From Paulownia fortunei (lineage: Eukaryota > Streptophyta > Magnoliopsida > Lamiales > Paulowniaceae): a DNA stretch of 64,000 nt. Under the pieces are notes generated by a model that saw only the letters and a program-made list of their open reading frames with translations, was not told the DNA's origin and did not search any database. The translations under genes were made by a program, and so were the position numbers. The stretch covers positions 9,008,841 through 9,072,840 of the forward strand of contig CM033116.1 in the NCBI GenBank assembly GCA_019321725.1, read 5' to 3'. Positions 13,201 to 25,340 of this stretch are shown piece after piece; position 1 is the stretch's first letter, and each line of letters opens with the position of its first letter.

Positions 13201-14380
13201 TGAGTATTTCTCCAATATCATTCTCTATTTCAATTTTCAACTGATAAAACTTCATTCCAATACTCTTAACTCATATATAGTCATGTAAATGGTAATAATT
13301 ATAGGTTTTATTCAACATACCATACACTTTTGAAGCCTAAAACACAAGAAAACAGTAAGATGACAGTTTCTGCCACAAGTATTTCTATTAAGTGTTTGTC
13401 ATCAAAAACCCTTTCTTTGTGCACCAAAGTCTAACTAAAAACTTCCTAACACTTTTAAGAGATATTTAAAGCTTAATAAACAATAAAACCATTCATAATA
13501 ACCTAAAAGCTAAAGGCAAAACCGTAGATAAGTGTTACCTATGCAGATTTTGAGGTTAACTTGATGGTAATCACTTCTCTTTTGCTTTTCTTGCTTTTAT
13601 TTCAACTTGGAATCAATTTGGATCACTTGGAGACATTAAGGTGTGTGTTTGGAAGATGAAAATGGTTGAAATGAGGGTCTGGTCGTTGCTTAAGGGTGAA
13701 GGGTTTGAGGTGTTAACTTGAGATGTTAGCTTAAGCTTAATAAGAAAGCATGAGGTGGCAAGTAAATGACAAAATCTGATTTTCTCCCTTATCTTGCAGC
13801 CCTAATCTTGTGTGTCTCACCTATTTTTATTTGGTTGCAACCTATCTTAATCACCATTCATTTCCATAGGTAATTCCTATGTCCGTTCATTCGATCTCCA
13901 AACCGATTCGCATCCGATTCTTAAAGAATTATCTAGTTTGCATTTCTAAAATCATATGCACATATGGGCCTTGTAATATGACACTTAAATCACATTATAT
14001 CATGTCCAATATCCCAAGTATGCTAATTTACAAATATATACTTTTGAAATAACTTGATCAAATCAAATTAAACCGTATAAGCTTACTAATAACACTTTTA
14101 ACACTTCTAAAATTATAACCTATATATCCCATCTATATCTAATATTGATCCACCTTATTTTCTTCTTATTTCAATATAAAATCAACTACTTAGATTAGGA
14201 AATTCAATAACTAATACCGTGCAAGAGCTTCAGAATTAAGTTTAATATTCAAGAATGTCGTATAAAATGAAATAAATTATGCAATGTCAATAGAAATGCA
14301 AATAGCATATAAAATTAACACGTAATGCATGAATCATATTTGGCCATGTGAGTAGTAAGAGGATCGGGTATCACATGTGG

Positions 14381-15617
14381 GTTGTCTTTTGAGTGTTGAT
14401 ATGTGTCAATTACGTATCCACAAGTTTACTACTCCTAAAGTTGGATTCTCTGTATGTAGCACAAACAGATTAGGAGGACCATGAGTTTGTCCCAAGAAAG
14501 CCCATCTGATACTTAAATCAGTAATATTCAAGAGAATAGGTATTAGCTCAAAGCAGGAAATTAAAGTACTTACTATTTATACATGTTCATATTGGGTCAT
14601 GAGTTTTATGGTCCTTTGATATAATGTAAGCCTCAGTGGCCTAGTTGCCTTATCAGATATGTGTGTTATATCTTTGAGTCTCTTATAGGACTTGGACTAA
14701 TAACTTATTCGTGGATTTGAATTAATTATCTATTGGACTAAAATAAACAAAATTAAATTAAATTAAATTAAATGTAAATTATCATATCCATCAATTATTA
14801 TATAGGTTTGAAAGTAAATAAGTATTAAGTCCTCAATAGGATATTTTAAGAAGAGAATATCTCTGTATAAAATATCACAAATTTCATAAGTCTACAAATA
14901 TTTTATTTGTTTTTTATTTTTGTCCTTTACTTTTTATACTTGAAATTTATACGTACAACAAGATTATATAATATGAAAATTGACATTTAAATTCTTTAAA
15001 GAAGAATGTGTGCTTTCGAGTACCGCAAGGATATACTCAGAATTTTTCTTGTAATAAGAATTAATATTACTATTACTATTACTATCTTTTTCTCAAATTT
15101 ATTATTCTCATTTTTTCTGGAGAGTCGGACGTCTCAAAATAAAAAAATAATATTTTTTTTAAGATATCATCTAAATTAGAATAATGATTTGAAAACACTA
15201 ACTCTCAACCACTACTTCCAATGATTAAAATATAAAAATAAAAAAATTTATATTTTTTAATTTTTTCTAAAATTTTATGACAAATCAAATTATTTCCATA
15301 AATTTACGACGTGTGGTGTATTTTTATTGCACATCTATGCCTTCATTTCAATTTGTTTGCATAATGTTGCAAATTTTGATCTCATTGTGGCAGAATCATA
15401 ACATTAAGGGCAAATTTATCATTTTCCCAAAAAAGAAGAGAACAAATATATTTAACCAAACCTTAAATTTGCACTTAATAATCAATATTGTCATGATTAT
15501 GTGGGGCATTAAGGTTACAAAGTAAAGTGCACATCATTAACTTGATATCACACACTCTCATGCCACATTATTACAATCATTTACTACTTCCCATCATTAA
15601 CTTGATATCACTACATA
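14381..15617. other. Intergenic region without recognised gene
   Basis: AT-rich DNA. The part at about 15120-15295 belongs to the dispersed repeat family listed separately. The frame at 15277-15525 shows no recognisable domain. Confidence 0.45.
15120..15295 (+). repeat. Dispersed MITE-like repeat, copy 1
   Basis: It shares the words ACACTAACTCTCAACCACTA and AAAATTTTATGACAAATCAA, in the same order and spacing, with 35640-35790 and with the reverse strand of 19800-20060. Terminal inverted repeats and a target duplication could not be fixed by eye. Confidence 0.45.
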
Positions 15618-15641
15618 CCCTACCCCCCCCCCCCCCACCGG

Positions 15642-15704
<63 letters not shown>

Positions 15705-15742
15705 TTAATATATAGAGACACACACACACACACACACACACA
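15618..15742. repeat. Compound microsatellite: C-run, (CT)n, (TA)n, (CA)n
   Basis: The C-run is at about 15623-15636, CT repeats at 15642-15667, TA repeats to about 15696 and CA repeats at 15719-15742. The frames overlapping it are low-complexity artefacts. Confidence 0.95.
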
Positions 15743-15799
15743 TATCTATAAACACAAATATTATCTAAATGGGACCGATATTATGACGTACTTAATTCA

Positions 15800-15875
15800 T
15801 TAATGACTGGGCCGGAGCCCACTTGCTTACTGGACCGGAGCCCACCTTCTACTGGGCCGGATCTCAGGCCCAGTA
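15800..15875. repeat. GC-rich minisatellite with ACTGGGCCGGAGCCCAC units
   Basis: Three imperfect copies of ACTGGNCCGGAGCCCACNT lie in tandem at about 26-27 bp spacing, followed by GGCCCAGTAAGTG. The repeat is much richer in GC than its surroundings. GGGCC..GGCCC words give local dyad symmetry. Confidence 0.7.
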
Positions 15876-17355
15876 AGTGCACTTGACATTTTCATATTAT
15901 TTTTGACTGAAATCATATTTTAGGAATGTAATTTAGGAGCTTACTCTCAATTGATTTGAATATGATTCTATTTACCAAATAAATATTTAAATTAAAAATA
16001 AAATAGATTCAGATTCAATCTTGTATGATTTGATTCGAGTTAGATCTAGATCCAATTAAATTCCTATATAGATGATTATAATCAATAAAATGTATGTTAT
16101 TTTTTCATCTTTTCATATGTAAAATGCAGGTGAAAAGTGAAAACTATGCTTTATATATAATGCATGTTCATGAGTTACTTATGATATTTTTTTTATTTTT
16201 ATTTTTGGCTACAAAATCTGTATTCATAAATTATTTTTATAATCCTTTTGGGTTGTTATTTGGATTCTGGCTTTGGGCCCTTTCTTGTATCCAATTTTTT
16301 TAAGATTCCAAGAAGAACCAGATTCAGAGTTGGGTAAAAGGGTTTGGTAATTGGGTTCTAGTCGGACAATTAATCCAAGTCGAATCCAATCACTTGACAG
16401 CCCTACACAAATGCTTGCAAAATGTTTATCAAAATAGATGTAATTCTTATGTTTCTTCATTCAAATTTCAACTTCATTTTTTTGTTTTTTTATTTCAAAA
16501 ACTTCTGAATATGCATTTATATAAGCATATTTTGAATTTGTGGAATTCCCAAAACTTGTTGAGTAATTATAGTAAGTCACCCATAAAATCTCAAATCCCT
16601 GGATACAAGAGAATTTGTTTTTCCCTCAACCAAACCAAACCAATCCCCTCAAAGAAAAAGTAAAACAGAAAAAAAATAAAGAAAAAAACAAAAACAGAGA
16701 AGGAAAGGATATGGTTTATGATTACTGATAACAACTATTGTGAAAAGAGAGTATACTTGCTCAGAATAAAGTCTCAAAGAAAGGAAAAATTACAAGAAAA
16801 TTATTCAGGTACGTAAAATTACAAGCAGCAGCTCATACATAATAGTAGCAGCATTGATCATGGGAGAAAAAAGAAGAAGAAGAAGAAGAAGATCAAGAAA
16901 GAAAATAGAACATTTTTACTAAAAGAGGTTGATGGACAAGGAAAATAACATGTCGAATTCCCATATGAGCAGATCATAGCCAGTAACATAGTTGTGGTTA
17001 ATGGTGACAATTAATGAATCAACATTGAAGGATTCTAAAGAAATGATGTCAAAAACTGTTGGGGCTAACGAAAACAAATACGGATTCTTGTTTAAAGATA
17101 ATCCCACAAAGGCCTTTGCAAATCATAGCAGAAACAATCTCTCAATCAATAATCCTGATTACTGAAGAACCATCTGTAATGCATGTCATCTGCATAGGCT
17201 AGAATTAATCACCATCATGCTATGAAGTAGGAATTATTATAAACAAATGAGAGCTTGCCAATGCAAGGACTTAGGTATACAAATCTTTGGTTATTTTCTA
17301 TAAAGACTGATATGATAAAAATGCGAAGTTATAGTCAAAAGTATATGGAACTCAC

Positions 17356-18567
17356 CTGCTGGAAGGTTGTTAGGGATGTCAAAATAGAACCTCCAATCCA
17401 CCTTAAATATACTTCCTTTCTGGTGGAGCTACCACCTTAAATTTTCATGCTACTGGGTGCCAAAGCAGTGATTTCCTTGATCATTCTGTCAGCAATACCA
17501 GGGAACAAGGTAGAACCACCCCTGATGCCAATGTTCCCGTCCCGTAAAGATCCTTCCTAATATCAACATCACACTTCATGATCGAGTTTGGATAGAACTC
17601 ATTCCTATCATCAAAGGTTGGAAAAGAACTTCAGGGCATCTGAAAAGCTCAGCCCCAAGAGTGATCACCGGTCCATCAGGTAATTCATAGCTTTTCTATG
17701 CAAGTTTCTCCTTCATGTCCCTCACGGTGATAAAGGAATACCCACATTCCGTTCAGATTTTCATGAAGGCGTCAGTAAGGTCTTGGCCAGCTAACTCTAG
17801 ACGAAGGATGGCATGAGACAAAGAATATCCCTCGTAGATTGGGACAATGCGACTAACCCCATTTCCAGAGTCCAGGACATTACCTGCAGCACTATCTCTA
17901 TCATGTAATTACGATCATGAGGCACTTGCCATACTATGTGAATTCACAACAGGTATAAATATCCTGTCTTTAAATGTAACTGGCAACGGAGGATGAAATA
18001 CTATTTGCCAATCAACTAGATGTTTCTAATAGTCTTACTGGCCTCTTATCACACTGATCAAACTTAAAGTGATCTGCAAATAAGAATTAAAGAAAAAAAA
18101 AAAAAAAAAGAATCTAGAAATCGGCATTCATCTCAGTGCCATAAGCCAAGAGATGTAGACCAACAAGGGTAACTGGTTAAGACTAAAGATTTTTTGCAAA
18201 CCTGAAAAGCTGAATAGACGGCAACCAAATTTGGATGTTGGATGTTGGATGCCATACGTATAAGAAAAAGCCAGAGAACTTTTTTATTCTTTCAAAGTAA
18301 ACAAAAAGAAAACACCAAATAAATGAACAACAATTGGGAAATGGTTTGTGTGCCCAACAGCTAAGCTGGATAATATCACCAACACTGAAAGCATCTAAGT
18401 ACCAACCTGTTGTGCGACCGCTTGCATAAAGTGATAGAACGGCTTGAATGGCAATGTACATGGCAGGATTCCTACAAATCTCGAACATAATTTGACACCT
18501 TAACCATTCCTGTCCCGTTATCACAGACGTGTGGCTGAATAAGCGAATATCCTCGGAATCGGCCATT
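17356..18567 (-). pseudogene. Actin pseudogene, introns retained
   Basis: Read on the minus strand, 18567 starts with an actin N-terminus (MADSEDI) and runs to the usual first-intron position after GTGMVK. It then passes directly into late exon 2 sequence (QIMFE...[21 protein letters not shown]), so most of exon 2 is missing. A donor-like site near 18407 and an acceptor (GCAG) before 17883 bound what was intron 2. Exon 3 (17883-17356) shows recognisable actin blocks: [63 protein letters not shown] and WIGGSIL. It ends TFQQ at a GTGAG donor, the usual position of the last actin intron. Several stops and frameshifts interrupt it, and the last exon was not found. Retained introns argue against a processed copy. 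Confidence 0.88.
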
Positions 18568-21500
18568 AAAAAAAAAAACAAAAAAAAAGAAGGAAAAAGA
18601 TACAAGGGTAAGAGGGTAAGAGGGAAATTTTCAAGAAAAAAAAGAAAGGATCTATTTGCACTTAAAAAGTAAGCAATTACAAGTGCATCATGAAAAACTT
18701 ACCATTAAGAGCAATGAGGAAAAGATACCAGTATTGATGTGAACTAAACGCATTGAAGGCCATCAAACCTAGACCTGAGACACTACACAATCTTCTTTTG
18801 GAATTGATGTTTCCTCTATATGTATCATATTATAATAGATAAATATCAAGTGTATAACATATATCATTAAATAAATACTTGATTTATTTAAATTAATTAT
18901 ACTTATATATCTATAAAATGAAATATTGAAATAAAAATTAAAATAAATAATCTAAAATGCTATCAAGTAATTTGTAAGGTTGAACTGAAAGTGTTTGTTA
19001 TTGCACCAAGCACTAGGTCATTTATTTATCTTTTCATCCTTTTCACAGTAGATGATGACTTACAATTTCCAAATACATGGGTAAAATACAAGCTAATTAA
19101 GCAACTTCACAGAATCCTAGAATGGCTCTATAAGGCAGAGACGCTTTGTATTGTAAGGAGCAAATTATGTTCCCACAAGTATAAGATGATGTCACTTTTT
19201 CCACTCACTTTTTCCTATTTCCAGGATCGAAAAGCCCAATAAACTGGAAACAAGGATTTAAACTAGTATACCTAGCGTGTCATATCATCCACAGTAATCA
19301 TAAGCAAGAAAAGGCACAACATTAACAAATAAAAACATATCCAAAAATAGATTCATATTGAAGCAGATTTCCTTTTTCAGGTAATTACTTGAAAATGTTT
19401 ACATATTGAAGCTGTTTTTTTATTTTTTTGGGAGATATTCCAATGTCCAAATTTATTTCTTTTTTTTTGGATATCCCACAATAAGATTCTTTTTTTAAAA
19501 TTATTTTTTTTCATAATTACCTTCACAATTAAATTAATATTGTGAAATCACTATTTCTCAATCGTTTCTTTTGAAGGTGATAATATAAAAATATCCAAAA
19601 TATATATATTTTTATCTCTCATATAAAATTTTATACCAAATCAATATAAACTTTTTGTTTTGATACGGAGGGAATATATCTTACCTTGTATTAATGCCAT
19701 CTTAAAAAATTATAGGGTTTGGAAACCTTGTTTTTCAGTAAAGTGGTCAAGTGCATTATCATATTAGGTTATACGTATAACATTCTAACTTTTTTTTTTG
19801 GTGAGAATCCATATCCAAATCTCATAATTATATTGGAGTGAAGTACTTTACCACTTTCTTCTCAAAATTAAAGCTCTCATTTGATTGGGCATGACATTTT
19901 ATATGAAAATTGAAAAAATAATTTTTTTGTATAACTTCACACTATTACTCTTAAAATAGTGATTGAGAGTTATTAGTTTTAAATTAATAATTTAAATAAA
20001 GGAGTACTTCTGAAAATAAAAATTTTATTTTTAAAAAAATGAAGTTTGATGTTAAAACATTTTAAAAATAAAAACAAAAAATAATAAATTTGAAACAAAT
20101 CATTTAATCCTCTGGACCTGGTCATGGAGCCAGCAATCTCAAAGTGGGCGAATTAATATTTTGTTTGCTTGCACTCTAACAATTATTAAATCGTTTTTAT
20201 AGAAATACTGGTTAATGGTGGTTATCCCTAGGCTATTGACACCAGCTAGACTTTAGCTCAAAGAGATGAACTAAAAATAAAGAAGACAGAGTAACATTTT
20301 ATGTTACATTCAATCATGCACTGATATATGCATAAATATTAAGTATTTTATTTTTAAAAAGATAAGATAGATATTAAATGTGACATTCAATATATATACA
20401 TCAATAAATGTCAAGTATTTTATTTTTAAAAAGATAAGATTGATTTACATGCAATTTCTCTCTCTCTTTTTTTTTTTTATACAACCAATTAAATGTACAA
20501 AAAAGGTTCAATTTATAATCAAACCATAGATAATTATTTATAATAATGTATATCAATGATTGTTTTGCGTAATGACTCTAGTGAAGTCAAAGCCGTGTTG
20601 AATATAGATCGATTATTATTGAATACCATATGTTATAAGTGGCGGTGTGGATATTATACGTTTGATTTCATATCATAGCTTGAATTATTTGACTTGAGTT
20701 GGAAATAGGATCTAGAGTTACACTGGCATCGGATATGTATGTGAGACTCGTGATTACATATTCTAATTTTAATTTTGCCAATTTTTTGGGATTAGTGAGA
20801 AATTCTTTTATAAATTTTCTAGTTTTGGTGTAGATGGCTTACACTTAAGTGGAACAAGAAGAAGCGGATTGGTTGAAGTGCATTTATTAAAGTTAATTCG
20901 AATGTAAACACCTAGTATAATATATATATTAAATATTTAGATAATAAATACCAATTTTATTTTTTATAAAATGATATGTTTATACATCATTCACACATAT
21001 TTCATATTATCTATCAGATATAGCATCTCAAAGACCCATTGTACACACAAAAAAAAGGAATAGGAAAGAAAAAAAATAGATAACGTTTTGTTTAGTTTTA
21101 TTTTGAAAAATTATTTTTATGTTTAAAATTTCAAAATATATTTTTTTTGTGCATTTTCTAAAATATTATTACAAAACACCATATTTTCAATAGTCACATT
21201 TTATTTTTCAACCCTATTGTTGGAACACACCACCTATTTTTTTCTAAAGTTCTACACTTCATTTTACAAAAAAATAAGCTCTCTATTTTACATTTAAAAA
21301 TAAGTAAACCACATTTTTTTTTCAAAATAAAATGTCAACTCAATTGATTAAATTTTGCAATTTTCTAATGCAAACACATTTTTTTTTTCGGAGAATCCTT
21401 TTTTCCAAATTATTCCCAAAAAATATTCTTAAAAAATAAAAATGAAAAAGAATCAAAAGGTTATTTATATTTATTCTCTTTTGGGCCTCAAGAAAACTCC

Positions 21501-22300
21501 TTATTCTTTTTGGTGGCCCATAATTTCACCTTGGGGCTCACCAAATATTATTCCTCACGTTTAAGAAAATTAACCCCAGGAACAAGATTGTACTATTTTA
21601 TCAACATATACTTAGAGATTTTAATAGAGGACCCACCACCGTCTCTTTCACTGACTTAAGCCAATAAACATGCTTTGCGTGCATATATATGCCTTATTAT
21701 TGTAATTAAAAGCATATTAATTCATTAAATAGATATTATTCATCGCTTTGTATTATAATATATAAATTCTTTATGGTTATACACCCCATTAATTTCAAAA
21801 CAAGTGAAAAGGACTACTACAATTTAAAAGGGCATACTAGGTATTTCGGTTTCGATAATAGCTTTTGTCTAATTGGTGTTGAACAACCGCAATCAACTCA
21901 ATCGTAAAATCAATATTCTTAAAATTAATTACGCTAAATCATGTGTTTGATGATTACTCGTGAACAGAAAAAATTGGACACGCTCAATCAAAATTTCATT
22001 TCTTTTATTATTTATTATATTTCATGTATGAGTACGCAAATTTTTCAATCACGCAAAAATTAAAAAATTGATGTTTTCAAACTAAACATACTAAAACTAC
22101 CATACCACTTACCTAAAATTGTACATATGATTAACTATACCTACTTGACAAAAAAACCTTAGGTTGAAAGTTCTTATTATTTCCAAAATAGGGTGTGAAA
22201 ACTTGGAATTTGGACAAAACGGCAAAAGACCAATCACTTACCATAAAACATTGACTCTTTACATTTGATTTGAACAATCAACAAATAGTAATTCTATTAA
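18568..22300. other. Intergenic region without recognised gene
   Basis: AT-rich DNA with no recognisable exon. It contains a dispersed repeat copy (about 19800-20060). A local duplication lies at about 20285-20450, where AAGTATTTTATTTTTAAAAAG ATAAGAT occurs twice about 80 bp apart. A further repeat-like stretch at about 19560-19670 resembles 26140-26260. Confidence 0.5.
19800..20060 (-). repeat. Dispersed MITE-like repeat, copy 2 (inverted)
   Basis: TTTGATTGGGCATGACATTTTA followed by ACTATTACTCTTAAAATAGT and GATTGAGAGTTATTAG matches the reverse complement of 35690-35790. Ends could not be defined. Confidence 0.45.
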
Positions 22301-22628
22301 AATATCATTAAGGAATCCAACTGCCCGCAAAATATCTGACTGCTGCCCGTTCTCACACGCTCTTTCTGACACGGTCAGCTATTCTCTCTTCCCCATTTCC
22401 CCCCTTTCCCCTTCCCGGGTAGCTCCAAACTCCAACTCCCCCCCCCCCCCCACCCCCTCCTCTCTACATAAATAAATACAAATAAATATGTGAAGCACTT
22501 TTCCTCTTCAGCCACCACCCACCGCCACCTCTTCGACGGTGGTGTATGATTCAAGGGGAGGTGCACCACCACCACCTGTACAAACACAGTTTTATGTGCA
22601 TAACATAATTTCTTGAGAAGAGAGAATA
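22300..22628 (+). promoter_or_regulatory. Presumed promoter-proximal region and 5' leader of the XBAT31-type gene
   Basis: A pyrimidine-rich tract (22380-22460) including a C-run (about 22438-22451) precedes the ATG at 22629, as is common in plant 5' leaders. A TATA box or transcription start could not be assigned with confidence. Confidence 0.4.
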
Positions 22629-25027
22629 ATGGGTCACGGGCTGAGCTGCAGAACTAGTGAGGAACAGGGGCTGTTTAGTGCAGTGCAGTTGGGGGATTTG
22701 GAGATTGTTGAGGCCGTTTTGAAAAGGGATTCAACTCTTATTCATCATTCCACAGTGTATGAGCGTAACTCACCTTTGCATATTGCTGCTGCCAATGGCC
22801 AGATCGAGGTGGGATTCTAGTAAATGTTTTATTTCTTGGTTTCTTTGGGTTTATGAAAGTTTGTTGGATTTCTTTTTCTGGCTGTTTAGTTTGAAATTTG
22901 GGTTCTTGTTCTTGTCGGTTTCAGATTCTTTCATTGCTTCTGGACCGATCTGTGAAGCCCGATATATTGAATCGGCATAAGCAGGTGTGCTTTATCTTCT
23001 GTTTTTTGTGTATATGTGTGGAAAGATTGAATTTTCAGTTCATTTTTATGGAAATGTTTGATCATGATAAGTCCTTAGTTGTAGACTTATGATTTGATCT
23101 TTGGGTGATTGTGGTATGTATAGACTCCATTGATGTTGGCTGCAATGCATGGGAAGATCTCTTGTGTAAAGAAGCTAATTGAAGCTGGTGCCAATGTATG
23201 TATGCCAAACAATTGTCTCCTTGTTAATCTGTTAATTAATAGGATTCTATGCTCTGGCTAACCTTGAGTTTTGGGGTCAGATTTTAATGTTTGATACGCT
23301 TAATGGAAGAACCTGCTTGCACTATGCGGCTTACTATGGCCATTCTGATTGCCTTCAAGCCATTCTCTCTGTCGCTCGCACCTCCCAGGTTTCAGCTTCA
23401 TGGTAGGCTCTTCTTCAAGAATGACTTTGTGATGTAGGATAAGAGAGCCCGATATCCTTTTTATCTTTTAATATGCAGCCAGGTTCTTAACCATGATTCT
23501 GTAAACAAAATTTGTAGGGGTTACTCCCGTTTTGTGAACATTAGAGATAGCAAAGGAGCAACACCGTTGCACTTGGCAGCCCGTCAAAGGCGCCCTCAAT
23601 GTGTTCATATATTGTTGGACAATGGAGCCCTTGTTTGTGCTTCAACTGGTGGATATGGGTAATCTTGCTGTCACAAGATCTTATTCTTCCCTCAATGTTC
23701 GTAAAATTGTTTCCTGATTGACAATTTCTATTCTGCAGCTTTCCTGGCAGTACTCCCCTTCATTTGGCTGCAAGAGGTGGTTCTCTTGATTGCATCAGAG
23801 AATTGCTGGCTTGGGGTGCTGATCGACTTCAAAGAGATGCATCAGGGTATTTTCTTGTACTTCGCTTACTTTTGCAATACTAAATGGATGTGAAGTATGA
23901 ATAATCCATTTTTTTCTGACTCATGTATGCCTATATTGGTAATGCTATTTCTTGGTTGCATAGACAGAATTTTCAGTTAGTGTATGCCCAAAAGTGTAAT
24001 ATTTCTGACACGATTCAGGAGAATACCATATACAGTAGCCTTAAGGCATCACCATGGAGCATGTGCAGCTTTGCTGAATCCTTCATCTGCGGAGCCTCTA
24101 GTCTGGCCATCACCTTTGAAGTTCATAAGTGAACTTAGTCAGGAGGCAAAAGCTCTGTTAGAACAGGCCCTAATGGAGGCTAACAGGGAAAGGGAAAAAG
24201 CCATCTTAAAGGGAACAGTCTACTCTCCGCCATCTCCATCAGGATCTGATTCTGGGATTGATGACGACATATCTGAGGTAATTTATCATCCTCCCTTTAG
24301 AAATGACTTTGCAATCTGATTGCACATCAGCTAAACTTGCCCATTTTTGGTTTTAGATTCCTTTGTTCATATTCATTAGCCTATGTGCCATTCAAACTAA
24401 AACCATTACTTTCTAGTCTGACCTCTATGAGGACGAACTTTGAGAGAATTTGTTTTGACTTCTGATTTGAATATTATTATGAAGCCTAGTCTGTTTTAGG
24501 ACTATTCTTTGTTGCTGCATTTTAAGAAAATATGCTACAATCCTGATTAGAATTCAATAAGAACGTCAATCTTGGCTATTGTGTATTGGTTCCAAGCAAT
24601 GATAGGACTCATTGAGACTATCTTTATGCAGGCAAGTGATACAGATCTTTGCTGCATATGTTTTGATCAAGTATGCACTATTGAGGTTCAAGAATGTGGC
24701 CACCAGATGTGTGCACAATGCACTCTAGCATTGTGCTGCCATAACAAGCCCAACCCAACTTCTTCTTGCCCTTCTGTACCAGTTTGCCCTTTTTGCAGGA
24801 GTAACATCGTCAAATTGGTTGTGGCTAAGCTTGGAACTGAAAATGATATTGATCGTGATGTCAACTCCTCAAAGCCACGAAAGTCTTGGAGGTCCCGGAA
24901 CCTAAGCGAGGGAAGCAGCAGTTTTAAGGGTTTATCAGCAGTAGGCTCATTTGGAAAAATGGGCCGTGGCTCAGGCAGGATTGCTGCTGAGAATGAGTTA
25001 CTTGATAAGCCGTTAAGCCTTGATTAG
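22629..25027 (+). CDS. XBAT31: XBAT31-type ankyrin-repeat RING E3 ubiquitin ligase
   Basis: Eight exons join in frame: 22629-22808, 22925-22984, 23124-23195, 23281-23402, 23518-23658, 23739-23846, 24019-24277 and 24632-25027. All introns are GT-AG, and the product is 445 residues. The N-terminal half carries ankyrin repeats with the signature xTPLHxAA (for example SPLHIAAANGQ at about 48, TPLMLAAMHG at 81, TCLHYAAYYG near 114, TPLHLAARQR at 160 and TPLHLAARGG near 197). The C-terminal RING finger has C321, C324, C336, H338, C341, C344, C366 and C369, a C3HC4 pattern. It should accept an E2 and ubiquitinate substrates bound by the ankyrin repeats. The C-terminal end, GRGSGRIAAENEL, is a conserved feature of XBAT31-like proteins as I recall them. 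The start MGHGLSC fits N-myristoylation at Gly2 with a nearby Cys7. The frame is intact and the gene looks functional. The gene symbol is by similarity only. Confidence 0.94.
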
Positions 25028-25340
25028 TAGCACAATGTTTGGTATCAATAATTTCGCCTAGGGAAACAAGCATTGGATCTGAGGTCCCGCTGCCATCAGG
25101 GTATATATACATATAGCTCTGCATCTGCTTTGTAGATTTAAGAAATAAGCAAATGCATATTTGCAGGTTTGGGTTGGCAAGTATATAGATTGTTGGTCCC
25201 AACGGTAGATGCATCGTGCTTTTACTTCCAACTTGAAATATAGGAAGGTATTCTTTTCAATCTTGATATTCAAAATTATTCATTGCCAGCTGCTTTTTTA
25301 GTTAAATTCCTTGTAATACATGAATGAAGCCTTCAGAAAG
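25028..25340 (+). other. Presumed 3' UTR of the XBAT31-type gene
   Basis: AT-richer sequence follows the TAG at 25025-25027. A possible polyadenylation region lies around 25300-25325 (CTTGTAATACATGAATG). The end is not fixed by the sequence. Confidence 0.35.

Larger units (their letters stand above)
11527..14375 (-). mobile_element. Solo LTR, probably Ty3/gypsy (2849 bp)
   Basis: The left end is TGTAACACCCC at 11527 and the right end is GGGTATCACA at 14375. These form short imperfect inverted termini with TG...CA ends. The element is flanked by a perfect 5-bp target duplication, TGTGG, at 11522-11526 and 14376-14380. No gag or pol coding sequence is present, so it is best read as a solo LTR left by LTR-LTR recombination. 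Read on the minus strand it begins TGTGATACCCGATCC, which resembles long chromovirus-type (Tekay/Del) LTRs as I remember them; the orientation and clade are inferences. It contains internal repeats (12132-12215) and a diverged duplication (12830-13200). Confidence 0.8.

Noticed and set aside
15527..15715. Frame with poly-Pro, poly-Ser/Leu and Tyr-Ile repeats
   Set aside because: It is a translation of the compound microsatellite.
18183..18605. Frame of 140 residues as a stand-alone protein
   Set aside because: It mixes actin exon fragments with intron 2 sequence of the actin pseudogene.
22375..22587. Minus-strand frame with a glycine-rich stretch upstream of the XBAT31-type gene
   Set aside because: It arises from the C-run and pyrimidine-rich leader of the plus-strand gene; no motif is present.
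24572..25027. Independent RING protein starting at 24572
   Set aside because: The first 20 residues are intron sequence. A GCAG acceptor before 24632 joins the RING exon in phase to the ankyrin exons.
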